Source of the DNA: Promethearchaeota archaeon
GTDB lineage: Archaea; Asgardarchaeota; Lokiarchaeia; Sigynarchaeales; SOKP01
Assembly: GCA_016839905.1 (NCBI GenBank)
Contig: JAEOTJ010000488.1
Coordinates: 1 to 9,314, forward strand
Reading direction: 5' to 3'
DNA: 9,314 nucleotides
A program made the position numbers and the translations under genes. This document shows, piece after piece, positions 1 to 7,167 of this stretch; the stretch's first letter is position 1, and every line of letters begins with the position of its first letter. Below the pieces are notes generated by a model that was given only the letters and a program-made list of their open reading frames with translations, was not told the DNA's origin and ran no database searches.

Positions 1-99
1 ACTGATAGCTTGTGGGAGAAAAAAATGATAATTCTAAGAGTTTATATGATATAAATCTAAATTTTTACAAAATAAGTAAAAGAAAAAAAAATGGGTTAT

Positions 100-136
100 C
101 ACCTAAAAGGTGTTAATGCCAAAATTTATGTTTTTT
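100..136 (+). terminator. possible terminator hairpin of an upstream gene
   Basis: CACCT (100-104), a 3-nt loop and AGGTG (108-112) form a short stem, followed by a T run at 131-136. It could end transcription of a gene lying to the left of the window. No convincing coding region is visible in 1-228, so this is only a weak structural call. Confidence 0.25.
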
Positions 137-194
137 ATTTTTAAATATTCAATATAAATAGAGAGAGGGTATAATTTTTTAATTGGAAATTTAA

Positions 195-204
195 TATTTA
201 AATT
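195..204 (+). promoter_or_regulatory. TATA-like promoter element of the topoisomerase gene
   Basis: TATTTAAATT lies about 29 nt before the A of the ATG at 229. This suits an archaeal TATA box driving a leaderless or very short-leader mRNA, and no Shine-Dalgarno is seen before the ATG. A second candidate, AATATAAATA near 151-160, would give a leader of roughly 45 nt. Confidence 0.4.
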
Positions 205-228
205 AGAATTCGATTTAATATCTAAAAA

Positions 229-2382
229 ATGGCAACATTAATAATTGCTGAAAAGAATAAAGCTGCTAAAGCCATTGCTGAAGCACTTGGCCCTGTTAAA
301 TCCATTAAGAAATCTAAATTTTTATATGTTTATTATATTCCTTCAAAGGATATTTATGTTATCCCCTTACGGGGGCATATCTTAGGATATAAGAATACTA
401 ATACTTTTAAAAGCTGGACTAAAAGTAATCCACGAGAAATCATAACTAACTCAAATGCGATAGAAAAAGTTCCTATAAGTAATACTGCTCCATACATAAA
501 AGCTTTAAAAGAATATTCAGAAATATGTAATCACTGTATAATTGGAACTGACGCTGATGTGGAAGGATGTAATATCGGATTATATGATGCTTTTCCTTAC
601 GTCAAACAAGTAAATCCGAAGGTTTCATTATCCCAAATGTGGTTAAGTTCTTTACAAAAAACAGAAATTAAAAACAAGTTTAACACGTTAATAACCCCCA
701 AATGGAGTTGGGGTAAATCGGGAGAAGCAAGAGCAATAATTGATGCAATTATTGGATTTTCCGCAACACGTGAAGTAACAAATACTTTAAGACCGCTTTT
801 AGAAAAATTTAATAAAAAGTTTACCTCAATTGGAAGAGTACAAACTTCTTTATTATATTTAATCTATTTAAGGGATGATCACATTAAAAACTTCAGCCCG
901 GAACCATATTTCACGATTGAAGCAAATTTATTTCATCAAAAAAAGGTTCTTAAGTCTTTCCATCAATCTAATCCTTTTAAAAAAGAAGACGAATTAAAAG
1001 CAAAATCTATATTTCAAAAAATAAAATATGAAAAAAAGGCAGAAATCATCAATATTAGTGAGAATCAGGTTAAGAAAAGGCCCCCAAATCCTTTAAATAC
1101 TTCACGAGCTTTAGTTTTATTGACAAAACATCTAAGAATAAGCGCAAATCAGGCTTTCAATACAATGAGTACTTTATACCTTAATAAAATTATCTCTTAT
1201 CCGCGGACAGATAGCGATGTTTATAAAGATGATTTTGATCATGTTCAATTTCTTAAAAAATTTAAATCTCATTCTCAATTCGGAAATTATAGCTCAGATT
1301 TATTGAAAAAAAATAGGATTAAACCAACGAAGGGTAAAAAAGATGCGGGAGATCATCCTCCAATTACACCTTTAGAAAGTTTAGAGCTTGGTAGCTCTCG
1401 ATTTGAAAATAATCTACAGGAAAAAGTTTATAATATCTTAGCACGACATTATCTTGCACTTTTTGGAGAAGATTCTACCGAATTAAAGATTAACTTAAAA
1501 ATATCAATTAAAGAGGAACCATTTAAATCGCTATTAGTTTCATTAATTAATGAAGGATATTTAGAAATCGCCACTTTTCTTAAACCTAAATATGATACTC
1601 AAATAGAAATTACAGGAGATACCCTCCCTATAAAAGAAATTCAATACAATTCAAAAGAAACTAAGCCCCCTCCCAATTATACGGATACTACATTATTACA
1701 ATTAATGGAGAGAAATAATCTAGGGACTAAAGCCACCCGTCCTGTAATAATACAACTTTTAAAGAAAAGAGGTTTAATAACTCGCTCACAAAGAAGATAT
1801 TCATTATCCAAACTGGGTACATTCTTAATCGATAATCTTAAGGAAATATGGCTTCCTTTCTTAGAGCCCAAATTTACTAAAGAAACCGAATTATTATTGG
1901 AACAGATTAGAGAAGAAAAGAAATCTATCGAAGAAGTAGTTAAAAGCGTGAAGCAAACATTTCTGAAATTATTTGATAAATTTATAGCTAATAAAAAAGA
2001 GATAATTGAAAAGATAGATACTGTAGTGGTAAAGCCGAAAGAGTATCCTCTTACTTCTGCTAATTGCCCTTTCTGTAACTTGGCACCCATGAAATTTATA
2101 ACTACTTTTAACAAGAAACGCTTTCTCGCATGCTCAAATGATAATTGTGAGAAAATCTATCTATCTCTCCCTAAGAAAGGAACAATAAGGATATTAAAAA
2201 GCACTTGTTCAATCTGCAACTTTAATGTTTTTAGTGTTAGAACTTGGAAATACAATAAATCTTATACTTATTATATTTGTCCTAAATGTTGGAACGAAGG
2301 TTTAGGAACCAAATCCGGAAAAGGATTTTGTAGTAACTGTGAAAAATATAAAATCGTAAAAGGCTCATGTGTAAAATTATGA
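229..2382 (+). CDS. topA: type IA DNA topoisomerase (TopA, archaeal)
   Basis: This enzyme cuts one DNA strand, passes the other through the gap and reseals it, relaxing negative supercoils or decatenating DNA. The toprim domain is at the N-terminus: LIIAEKN with Glu8, and the acidic DxDxEG motif at D108-G113 (GTDADVEG) that binds Mg2+. GRVQT is at 202-206. The catalytic tyrosine is Y324 in ISYPRTDS (322-329), with R326 beside it. After about residue 610 come cysteine pairs resembling zinc fingers: C613/C616 with C635/C640, and C660/C663 with C684/C687. A last set (C701, C704, C714) shows only three cysteines before the stop and may be incomplete. At 717 residues it has a normal length for an archaeal TopA. 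The ATG follows a plausible TATA box and has no competing upstream start. Reverse gyrase is excluded because there is no helicase domain. The family is certain; the split between topoisomerase I and III is not. Confidence 0.94.
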   Translation: MATLIIAEKNKAAKAIAEALGPVKSIKKSKFLYVYYIPSKDIYVIPLRGHILGYKNTNTFKSWTKSNPREIITNSNAIEKVPISNTAPYIKALKEYSEICNHCIIGTDADVEGCNIGLYDAFPYVKQVNPKVSLSQMWLSSLQKTEIKNKFNTLITPKWSWGKSGEARAIIDAIIGFSATREVTNTLRPLLEKFNKKFTSIGRVQTSLLYLIYLRDDHIKNFSPEPYFTIEANLFHQKKVLKSFHQSNPFKKEDELKAKSIFQKIKYEKKAEIINISENQVKKRPPNPLNTSRALVLLTKHLRISANQAFNTMSTLYLNKIISYPRTDSDVYKDDFDHVQFLKKFKSHSQFGNYSSDLLKKNRIKPTKGKKDAGDHPPITPLESLELGSSRFENNLQEKVYNILARHYLALFGEDSTELKINLKISIKEEPFKSLLVSLINEGYLEIATFLKPKYDTQIEITGDTLPIKEIQYNSKETKPPPNYTDTTLLQLMERNNLGTKATRPVIIQLLKKRGLITRSQRRYSLSKLGTFLIDNLKEIWLPFLEPKFTKETELLLEQIREEKKSIEEVVKSVKQTFLKLFDKFIANKKEIIEKIDTVVVKPKEYPLTSANCPFCNLAPMKFITTFNKKRFLACSNDNCEKIYLSLPKKGTIRILKSTCSICNFNVFSVRTWKYNKSYTYYICPKCWNEGLGTKSGKGFCSNCEKYKIVKGSCVKL

Positions 2383-2429
2383 GCATAAGCGTACATTTCT
2401 TAAAGGTTTTAAAATGCATTCTATTTGCC

Positions 2430-2458
2430 CTACCAGATATATTTGGGGTAGAGTTTTT
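2430..2458 (+). terminator. probable terminator of the topoisomerase gene
   Basis: CTACC (2430-2434) can pair with GGTAG (2447-2451) across a 12-nt loop, and TTTTT follows at 2454-2458. It begins 48 nt after the topoisomerase stop codon. A short hairpin plus T tract is consistent with termination. Confidence 0.4.
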
Positions 2459-2580
2459 AAAGTACAACGCTAAAAAAAGAAATAAATATTATTAATTTTT
2501 TCGTCTCACCTTTCTAAACTATAAAATTTGAGGGAATAAAACTCAATAATATTATGGAGTATTTAAAAAATTAAAAAAAA

Positions 2581-2787
2581 TTAAGGCTTCTTAGTACAAC
2601 AACCGCAATCCTCAGCTAAGCAATCCTTACAATGCTCAATCAATTTTCCAGTACAATATTTACATGTTTTCTCGGTGGGGGAGGATTCACTTTCATCTTT
2701 ATCAAAATTTTATCTTTTTTCTCCACAATCGGAGCAAATAAAAGGCTCTAATAAATAATATTCATGGTCATTTTCATCATAACTCAT
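2581..2787 (-). pseudogene. small cysteine-rich zinc-ribbon gene split by an in-frame stop
   Basis: Reading the minus strand from an ATG at 2787 gives 25 codons ending ICSDCGEKR, a TAA at 2712-2710, then 42 more codons in the same frame to a TAA at 2583-2581. The two parts fit together as one small protein. The first holds a CxxC (codons 18 and 21). The second holds TCKYC, HCKDC and CGCC, so the zinc-ribbon cysteine pairs lie on both sides of the stop, joined by an acidic and serine-rich linker. A GAGGAG lies 12 nt before the ATG, a slightly long spacing. The simplest reading is a recent nonsense mutation; a base-call error is also possible. No good alternative start follows the stop in frame. 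Small zinc ribbons like this are common in Asgard genomes, but the role cannot be assigned. Confidence 0.55.
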
Positions 2788-3022
2788 TTTCTAATTCATC
2801 TCCTCATATTAATTTTTCTTTTTTAATTAGGACATTAACAAAATACTATAAAGGAGAATCCTTACTTAGATTAGTAAAGATTTATATATTCTTCTATTTA
2901 TTATTAGTCCAAAATATATTTCTCTTTTAAATCTCAATAAAGTATGACTTTAAATTATTATTTTTTTATTTAATATAAATTCTATTTTAAATGTGATGAT
3001 TTATTCCTATTTTCTGAAATAA

Positions 3023-3036
3023 ATATTTATAAAAAA
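3023..3036 (+). promoter_or_regulatory. TATA-like element before the nuclease gene
   Basis: ATATTTATAAAAAA resembles an archaeal TATA box and lies about 55 nt before the ATG at 3085, implying a leader of around 30 nt. The leader would contain the palindrome at 3055-3072. No Shine-Dalgarno is visible. Confidence 0.3.
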
Positions 3037-3084
3037 CAAAAGATAATATTCATCAATTTAATTTTTTAAATTCTTTTTGTTAAA

Positions 3085-5463
3085 ATGGACTACGAAAACG
3101 ATTTCTTTTGTATTGGAAAAACATGCTTTAACCGCCCCAGAACGCAAATCAAAAATCAGATTTTTATTGAAAAGCCTTTTGAGTTGGAAAGTTATGCAAT
3201 ACAGAAAGGAAGCAAGGTAATCACGAGAAAATTTGCCTTGATACCCGATACTTATTACAAGCGACAAGAATACAAAAAGATAACAGACAGGATGGTTAAA
3301 TTTCGCGACCTCGAAAATATTTACATTCACATTCTAATTCGGTCACTTCAGAACGGAAAGTTAACGCCTCAAAACTTTGAGAGGACATCAAAGCCCTTTA
3401 TTCATAGAAATATTTATTCAAATCTACATCTTACAAATGTTCGCGCAAATCAGTTTAAGGAAATTGAATTAAAAGAAAGAATTAGGCGCTGTGCCTTGAT
3501 TTATCCATTCCATGCGGTTCGTAATTGGCTCATTCGCAATTATAACTTGTCAAGAGTTATTGATCAATTAGAGTCAATATTTCGCTCTAATCCCAGTTTA
3601 ATTAGCAATTTTATATTGGGAAAAGGCACTCCTAAAAACATTCTACAATCTATTTTCACATTACTCGATCAAGACCTTTTTGGAAATCGTCAAAGCTTAT
3701 CGTATTTTCTTATTGATAACATGATGGGACAAATTCGGAATATCTTCTTAAATAATTCAACTCTCGAGTCAACTTTAAGAGCAAGGCTGAATCAATTCTC
3801 TCAAAGCAATCTTTCCATTCAAAAGTTTTTAAAAAAGTGCATTTTAGACTTCTCCTATAAAAAAAAATCAAAATTTATCAAGCTAAAAATCCCCGACCTT
3901 CCCAAATATTTTTTAAATAAATATTTCATAAATTTAAAGAAGAAGGATACTCGAAAAATCAAAAAGACAATGAATGCGCAAGATTTTAAGATTTACAAAC
4001 AAAATCGAGACGCACAGATTGATATTGCAAAAAATTATGTGGAAAATAATATAAAAAGGATCGCCAAGAGAGAGGTTTGGAGCTATCTGCTTGATGCTTT
4101 TCATTGTGTATTTCAAGATTATTCAGAAAATCCTAATATAATTCTTACTAGGCATATTTTCAAGCCATTTTATATTAAATCACCGCTAACTAATCCCGAT
4201 CTCCAAGGATTTATGAAGTTTTTTATCGGAGTTTTACAAAATAAAATTCGGGAGCATTTTAAAGAATTATTCATTACTAAAGAAATAATGACCGCTTTGC
4301 TCAATGATTTAGGCGCCATTAGGCATAATATTAATACCTTAACTAAGATTCCCCAAATAAAAGAACTTTCAATTCCCATTAAAGGATTGGAACAAGTTTA
4401 TACTCCTGACTATTCAAGCCTTAAAGCCAAACTTAGTTTTATTCAAAGGGAATTTATCAACCTTAAAATTCAAGATAGAAATGGCAGGATTGCTACTTTA
4501 ACCCGTGAAGGAGCAATACCAAAAGTGCCCGTCATTAGTTTTAAGCAACGCAAATTAATTTTAAACCTTCCTTTCGAGGTCAAAAGAAAGGTAGTATCCA
4601 AACAATCTCAAGCCCCTATTGTTAAAAAAAGGAATGTTGAGATTGGAGTAGATTTAGGTTTAAAACACTTTGCGGTGCTTTCAGTAATGGACAATACAAG
4701 TCAAATAGCTCCAAAAGAGATTGACCGATATTTTATTGGTTCAAAACAGCTTTTTGACATGAAGTTTGACTCCACAATTGGGAAATTTGTCAAAAGACGC
4801 AATCATAGAGCCCGGAATAACAGCAACATAAAGCTCCAAATCATCTACTTAAGAGAGAATATAAGAATTATTCAGAGAAAGAAAAATGAGTATGAAGAGC
4901 GATGTATTGCTCGAGGCGAGAATTTTAAAAAGAAGTTAAAGTTTCATAAGCTTAGTGAGATGCTTTCGATACTTTGGGAGAGGTCTCTTAATATAAATAT
5001 AGAGATTGTGCGGCTGCTCAACCATCACATTATTGCGATTGCCAATTACCATAGAGCATCAAAAATAAAAATGGAAAATCTCAAGTTCTCGAAACACTCC
5101 AAGAAACGAGAGCGAGGCAAGTATTTAGCGTTTTGGCAAACTCACTGGCTTTTCGGGCAAATACAAGAAGCAGTTAAGCTCCAAGGATACCTCCATAACA
5201 TCAAATTTGAACGAGTGTATGCTGCGCATACTTCGCAGAGATGTCCTGAATGCGGACTTATTGAGTATAAAGATTCAAATGGAGCTCTTGTATATTTGAG
5301 AAAAGGTTTAATTCAGAGCGAACAGAGGCAGAGAAAATTATCCCGAACAAAATCTCGTGATGGCAAGAGATTCACTTGTCAAAATGCAACACAGCATTCT
5401 AATCAAACTATATTCCGCTTGGATGCGGATTTAAGTGCAGCGCGTAATGTTGCGCTGGCATAA
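3085..5463 (+). CDS. large TnpB/Cas12-like RuvC nuclease (probable RNA-guided endonuclease)
   Basis: The C-terminal 270 residues carry the split RuvC domain of the TnpB/Cas12/Fanzor superfamily: RuvC-I GVDLGLKHF with D523, RuvC-II KMENLKF with E664, and RuvC-III LDADLSAARN with D782. All three catalytic acids are present, so the nuclease is probably active. A zinc-ribbon is inserted before RuvC-III. It has CPEC (C720, C723), but the second half is C765 with H771 instead of the usual CxxC. At 792 residues it is about twice a standard TnpB (around 400). RuvC-I begins near residue 515 instead of near 190, so the basic, mostly helical N-terminal region is greatly enlarged, as in Cas12 effectors. 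The DAD form of RuvC-III is also Cas12-like. No tnpA or CRISPR array is present. CGC arginine codons occur nine times against two in topA, suggesting transfer. The family is certain from the motifs; the subfamily is unresolved. Confidence 0.87.
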   Translation: MDYENDFFCIGKTCFNRPRTQIKNQIFIEKPFELESYAIQKGSKVITRKFALIPDTYYKRQEYKKITDRMVKFRDLENIYIHILIRSLQNGKLTPQNFERTSKPFIHRNIYSNLHLTNVRANQFKEIELKERIRRCALIYPFHAVRNWLIRNYNLSRVIDQLESIFRSNPSLISNFILGKGTPKNILQSIFTLLDQDLFGNRQSLSYFLIDNMMGQIRNIFLNNSTLESTLRARLNQFSQSNLSIQKFLKKCILDFSYKKKSKFIKLKIPDLPKYFLNKYFINLKKKDTRKIKKTMNAQDFKIYKQNRDAQIDIAKNYVENNIKRIAKREVWSYLLDAFHCVFQDYSENPNIILTRHIFKPFYIKSPLTNPDLQGFMKFFIGVLQNKIREHFKELFITKEIMTALLNDLGAIRHNINTLTKIPQIKELSIPIKGLEQVYTPDYSSLKAKLSFIQREFINLKIQDRNGRIATLTREGAIPKVPVISFKQRKLILNLPFEVKRKVVSKQSQAPIVKKRNVEIGVDLGLKHFAVLSVMDNTSQIAPKEIDRYFIGSKQLFDMKFDSTIGKFVKRRNHRARNNSNIKLQIIYLRENIRIIQRKKNEYEERCIARGENFKKKLKFHKLSEMLSILWERSLNINIEIVRLLNHHIIAIANYHRASKIKMENLKFSKHSKKRERGKYLAFWQTHWLFGQIQEAVKLQGYLHNIKFERVYAAHTSQRCPECGLIEYKDSNGALVYLRKGLIQSEQRQRKLSRTKSRDGKRFTCQNATQHSNQTIFRLDADLSAARNVALA

Positions 5464-5540
5464 TAACACTTTGGCTCCGTCTATAGGGCGCGTGTCATGA
5501 GGGTTCGTTGTTCCCTCACTAAAGAGGACGCTTGTCCAGA
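5431..5540 (+). ncRNA. candidate omega-RNA scaffold and right end of the nuclease element
   Basis: Guide RNAs of TnpB nucleases usually arise from the 3' end of the nuclease gene and the sequence just beyond it. Here that stretch is GC-rich and folded. CAGCGC (5438-5443) pairs with GCGCTG (5452-5457), extendable by two pairs past a bulged G, inside the last codons. TGAGGG (5498-5503) pairs with CCCTCA (5513-5518). GGAC (5526-5529) pairs with GTCC (5534-5537) around a GCTT loop. A weaker stem is possible at 5474-5489. Bases 5461-5540 are 50% GC while 5541-5620 are 20%, so a boundary probably lies near 5540-5555, with guide sequence beyond it. The function is inferred from position and structure; the ends are approximate. 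Confidence 0.5.
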
Positions 5541-5590
5541 TTTTTGCAACGATCATGTATAAAGAAATAGAATTAAATGTTTTAACATTC

Positions 5591-5600
5591 TATATTATAA
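5591..5600 (+). promoter_or_regulatory. TATA-like promoter of the membrane protein operon
   Basis: TATATTATAA lies about 39 nt before the ATG at 5634, which would place transcription start near 5621 with a leader of roughly 13 nt. It is beyond the GC-rich right end of the nuclease module, so the operon probably has its own promoter. Confidence 0.4.
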
Positions 5601-5633
5601 TTAAAATAGTAAGCATCACTAAGTTTTAATAAA

Positions 5634-6185
5634 ATGAATAAATTCGGATTTATATCAAGTCTATTAACATTAGTTCTATTATTCTTACAATTCCTACCTA
5701 TAGGAATTCAATTTGGAGTAGAAGGTAATATTTCTATATGGTTATGTGAATATTGTAAAATAGAAACTAATCCTTGGTTTAAATCGCATGTACAAATTAC
5801 TCTCGAACTCTTTCACAATGGAAATCAACGAGTATTTTTATGGGGTATTTTAAATAATAATAAAATTCAGATGTGGAATGAAATTCATTTATTTGGATTT
5901 ATTTTACTTTTTGTATTTGGACTTCTTGCAGGTTTTTTAACATTATTTACATGTGCAAAAGAAACAAAAGGAGGGAAAAAATTCATGAGTTTCAATTTTT
6001 TTGTTCTATTAATAATATTATTATTTATAATTATTGGAATTCCAATATATAGTAAAGAAATCTTAGGTGAAAAATTAGATATTTTTGATATTTTTAATTA
6101 TTTAAATTTTGGATTTTATGTATTATTATTAGACTTTATCTTAGCAGCTATTGCTTACGGTAATCATCCAATTAAGGAGGGATAA
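5634..6185 (+). CDS. four-helix membrane protein, function unknown (first of a tandem pair)
   Basis: I do not recognise a family. The 183-residue product has four hydrophobic segments at about 5-26, 86-106, 119-139 and 157-175, with a polar loop of some 60 residues (27-85) after the first. That loop contains two close cysteines (C38, C41) and several tryptophans. The first segment could also act as a signal anchor. The next gene has the same length class, the same spacing of helices and a similar N-terminus, so the two look like diverged duplicates. The stop codon is 4 nt before the next start, and the downstream Shine-Dalgarno lies inside the last codons, so the two are probably cotranscribed and translationally coupled. 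There are no catalytic motifs. A role as a small membrane complex is only a guess. Confidence 0.7.
   Translation: MNKFGFISSLLTLVLLFLQFLPIGIQFGVEGNISIWLCEYCKIETNPWFKSHVQITLELFHNGNQRVFLWGILNNNKIQMWNEIHLFGFILLFVFGLLAGFLTLFTCAKETKGGKKFMSFNFFVLLIILLFIIIGIPIYSKEILGEKLDIFDIFNYLNFGFYVLLLDFILAAIAYGNHPIKEG
6174..6180 (+). promoter_or_regulatory. strong Shine-Dalgarno deciding a TTG start
   Basis: AAGGAGG lies 9 nt before TTG at 6190 and within the last codons (Lys-Glu-Gly) of the upstream gene. It is the best ribosome-binding site in the window and argues for the TTG start over the in-frame ATG at 6151, which would overlap the previous gene by 35 nt. Confidence 0.65.
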
Positions 6186-6189
6186 ATTC

Positions 6190-6675
6190 TTGGCTCGAAT
6201 ATCTGGTTATATTGCGGGTGTCTTGACTCTTTTAGTTGCTTTCATTTATAAAATCCCCATTTTTCCCGAAGAGAATTTCTTTATTGATTTAAAAATCTTT
6301 ACAATATATAATGTTGATTACTATATATGGGGTTATTTTTCCAGCAACATCTCATTTTTTTCACCCATTACTCAAAGATTTCCTGAAAATATCATTGCCT
6401 TATCAATTTGGATAATAATCTTTTTAATTGGACTAATTTCAATAATGGCCTCTACTAAGGATGCTAAATATGGCCATTCTTTAAAACTTTACCGCATTAA
6501 TCTTATTTTGATAATATTAATTTTATCAATCTATGGAATAATTGCCCTATTACTACATTCAGGCAATTTTTTCAGATTATTCTACCCCTTCCTGGAGGTT
6601 TTAGGTTTAGGATATTATTTATTAATATTATCATTCATTTTAAATATTATAGCACTTAAGAAATTAAAAAAATAA
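6190..6675 (+). CDS. four-helix membrane protein, function unknown (second of a tandem pair)
   Basis: The start is taken at TTG 6190, giving 161 residues beginning MARISGYIAG. An ATG start at 6151 would add 13 charged residues ahead of the first helix and lacks a ribosome-binding site. Hydrophobic segments fall at about 6-26, 68-88, 101-122 and 137-156, with a polar loop of about 40 residues after the first. The layout matches the upstream protein: a short cytoplasmic start, one helix, an aromatic-rich outer loop, then three helices with a lysine-rich tail (KKLKK). Sequence identity between the two is low but the hydrophobic N-terminal patterns line up. It probably acts with its neighbour in the cell membrane. 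No enzyme or transporter motif is seen. It is followed at once by a hairpin terminator. Confidence 0.68.
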   Translation: MARISGYIAGVLTLLVAFIYKIPIFPEENFFIDLKIFTIYNVDYYIWGYFSSNISFFSPITQRFPENIIALSIWIIIFLIGLISIMASTKDAKYGHSLKLYRINLILIILILSIYGIIALLLHSGNFFRLFYPFLEVLGLGYYLLILSFILNIIALKKLKK

Positions 6676-6681
6676 CAATAG

Positions 6682-6714
6682 ATTAAAGGAAATAATCCCT
6701 TTAATTATATTTTT
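6682..6714. terminator. bidirectional hairpin terminator between convergent genes
   Basis: ATTAAAGG (6682-6689) pairs perfectly with CCTTTAAT (6698-6705) over an 8-nt loop. On the plus strand a T-rich run (6710-6714) follows. On the minus strand seven Ts follow (complement of about 6666-6672). The stem ends on the stop codon of the minus-strand winged-helix gene, so one element can serve both convergent transcripts. Confidence 0.6.
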
Positions 6715-7076
6715 AATCGATACCTACTATAGGCTGCTCGGGATAAGCCTACATAATTATCTGAAATTTTATAGTGTAAAATCCCATTAATGAATTTTTT
6801 CTCAACATAATTATTATTAAAGTTAAGATTAAATGACCTCATCATTGTTCCTAAAGTTACAGCCCCCATGTATTGATGCTTTTTTGCCATTCTGACTAAT
6901 TCCCTTTCAGAATGCCATTGCCCATCAAGAAGAGCTTTAACTAAATCATTTTTAAGGGGAGTTTTTATATTTTTTAATTTATTGAACATTTCTTGGTATT
7001 CTGGATTATAGTGATCATCCTCGTTGTCAGATATATTTTCTCCAGTTTCTTGAATTTTTTCCATCTTTACATTCAT
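6705..7076 (-). CDS. small winged-helix DNA-binding protein
   Basis: The 123-residue product has an acidic, poorly ordered N-terminus (1-35, rich in D, E and N) followed by a probable winged helix-turn-helix. Helix 1 is about 40-51 (PLKNDLVKALLDG), helix 2 about 56-66 (SERELVRMAKKH), the recognition helix about 70-83, and a beta wing about 90-105 (YVEKKFINGILHYKI). The C-terminus is basic and tyrosine-rich. It is probably a transcription factor, though winged helices also mediate protein contacts in archaeal complexes. It lies downstream of the actin-related gene on the same strand, 91 nt away, so readthrough is possible, but a TATA-like stretch in the gap suggests its own promoter. The second Met (residue 5) is an alternative start. 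The fold is inferred from pattern alone. Confidence 0.62.
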   Translation of the reverse strand: MNVKMEKIQETGENISDNEDDHYNPEYQEMFNKLKNIKTPLKNDLVKALLDGQWHSERELVRMAKKHQYMGAVTLGTMMRSFNLNFNNNYVEKKFINGILHYKISDNYVGLSRAAYSRYRLKI

Positions 7077-7117
7077 TTTTAATTTGACTATTTATTATGT
7101 AATAGGAATTAAATTCT

Positions 7118-7136
7118 CTATTTATTAAAATATAAT
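7118..7136 (-). promoter_or_regulatory. possible promoter of the winged-helix gene
   Basis: On the minus strand the AT-rich stretch contains ATTATATTTTAATAAATAG, a TATA-like sequence about 45-60 nt before the ATG at 7076. The ten bases TAATAAATAG recur exactly 30 bp closer to the gene (7088-7097). The background is AT-rich, so this is weak. Confidence 0.25.
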
Positions 7137-7167
7137 ATGCCAATATTATCTCAAATAAAAATAAGTT

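Larger units (their letters stand above)
2383..3084. other. long AT-rich intergenic region with a decayed gene
   Basis: About 700 bp without an intact gene. It holds a likely topoisomerase terminator (2430-2458), the interrupted zinc-ribbon gene (2581-2787, minus), and two small overlapping inverted repeats at 2851-2879 (AAGGA-gaa-TCCTT and TTACT-tagatt-AGTAA). Close to the nuclease start lies a perfect 7-bp palindrome, AATTTAA-tttt-TTAAATT, at 3055-3072. If the nuclease gene is a mobile element, its left end should fall in this stretch, but no definite boundary is visible. The remainder is AT-rich with nothing recognisable. Confidence 0.5.

Noticed and set aside
1677..2114. 145-codon open frame antisense to the topoisomerase gene
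   Set aside because: It lies wholly inside the well-supported topoisomerase coding region, has no domain pattern and no promoter or ribosome-binding site.
2414..2473. 19-codon ORF after the topoisomerase gene
   Set aside because: It overlaps the terminator hairpin, has no ribosome-binding site and no recognisable motif.
2581..2787. Stop-codon recoding in the zinc-ribbon gene
   Set aside because: The interrupting codon is TAA. Known recoding in archaea uses TAG (pyrrolysine) or TGA (selenocysteine), so mutation or sequence error is more likely.
5464..5633. CRISPR array next to the Cas12-like gene
   Set aside because: No direct repeats with regular spacers are present here or elsewhere in the window; the hairpins are all different.
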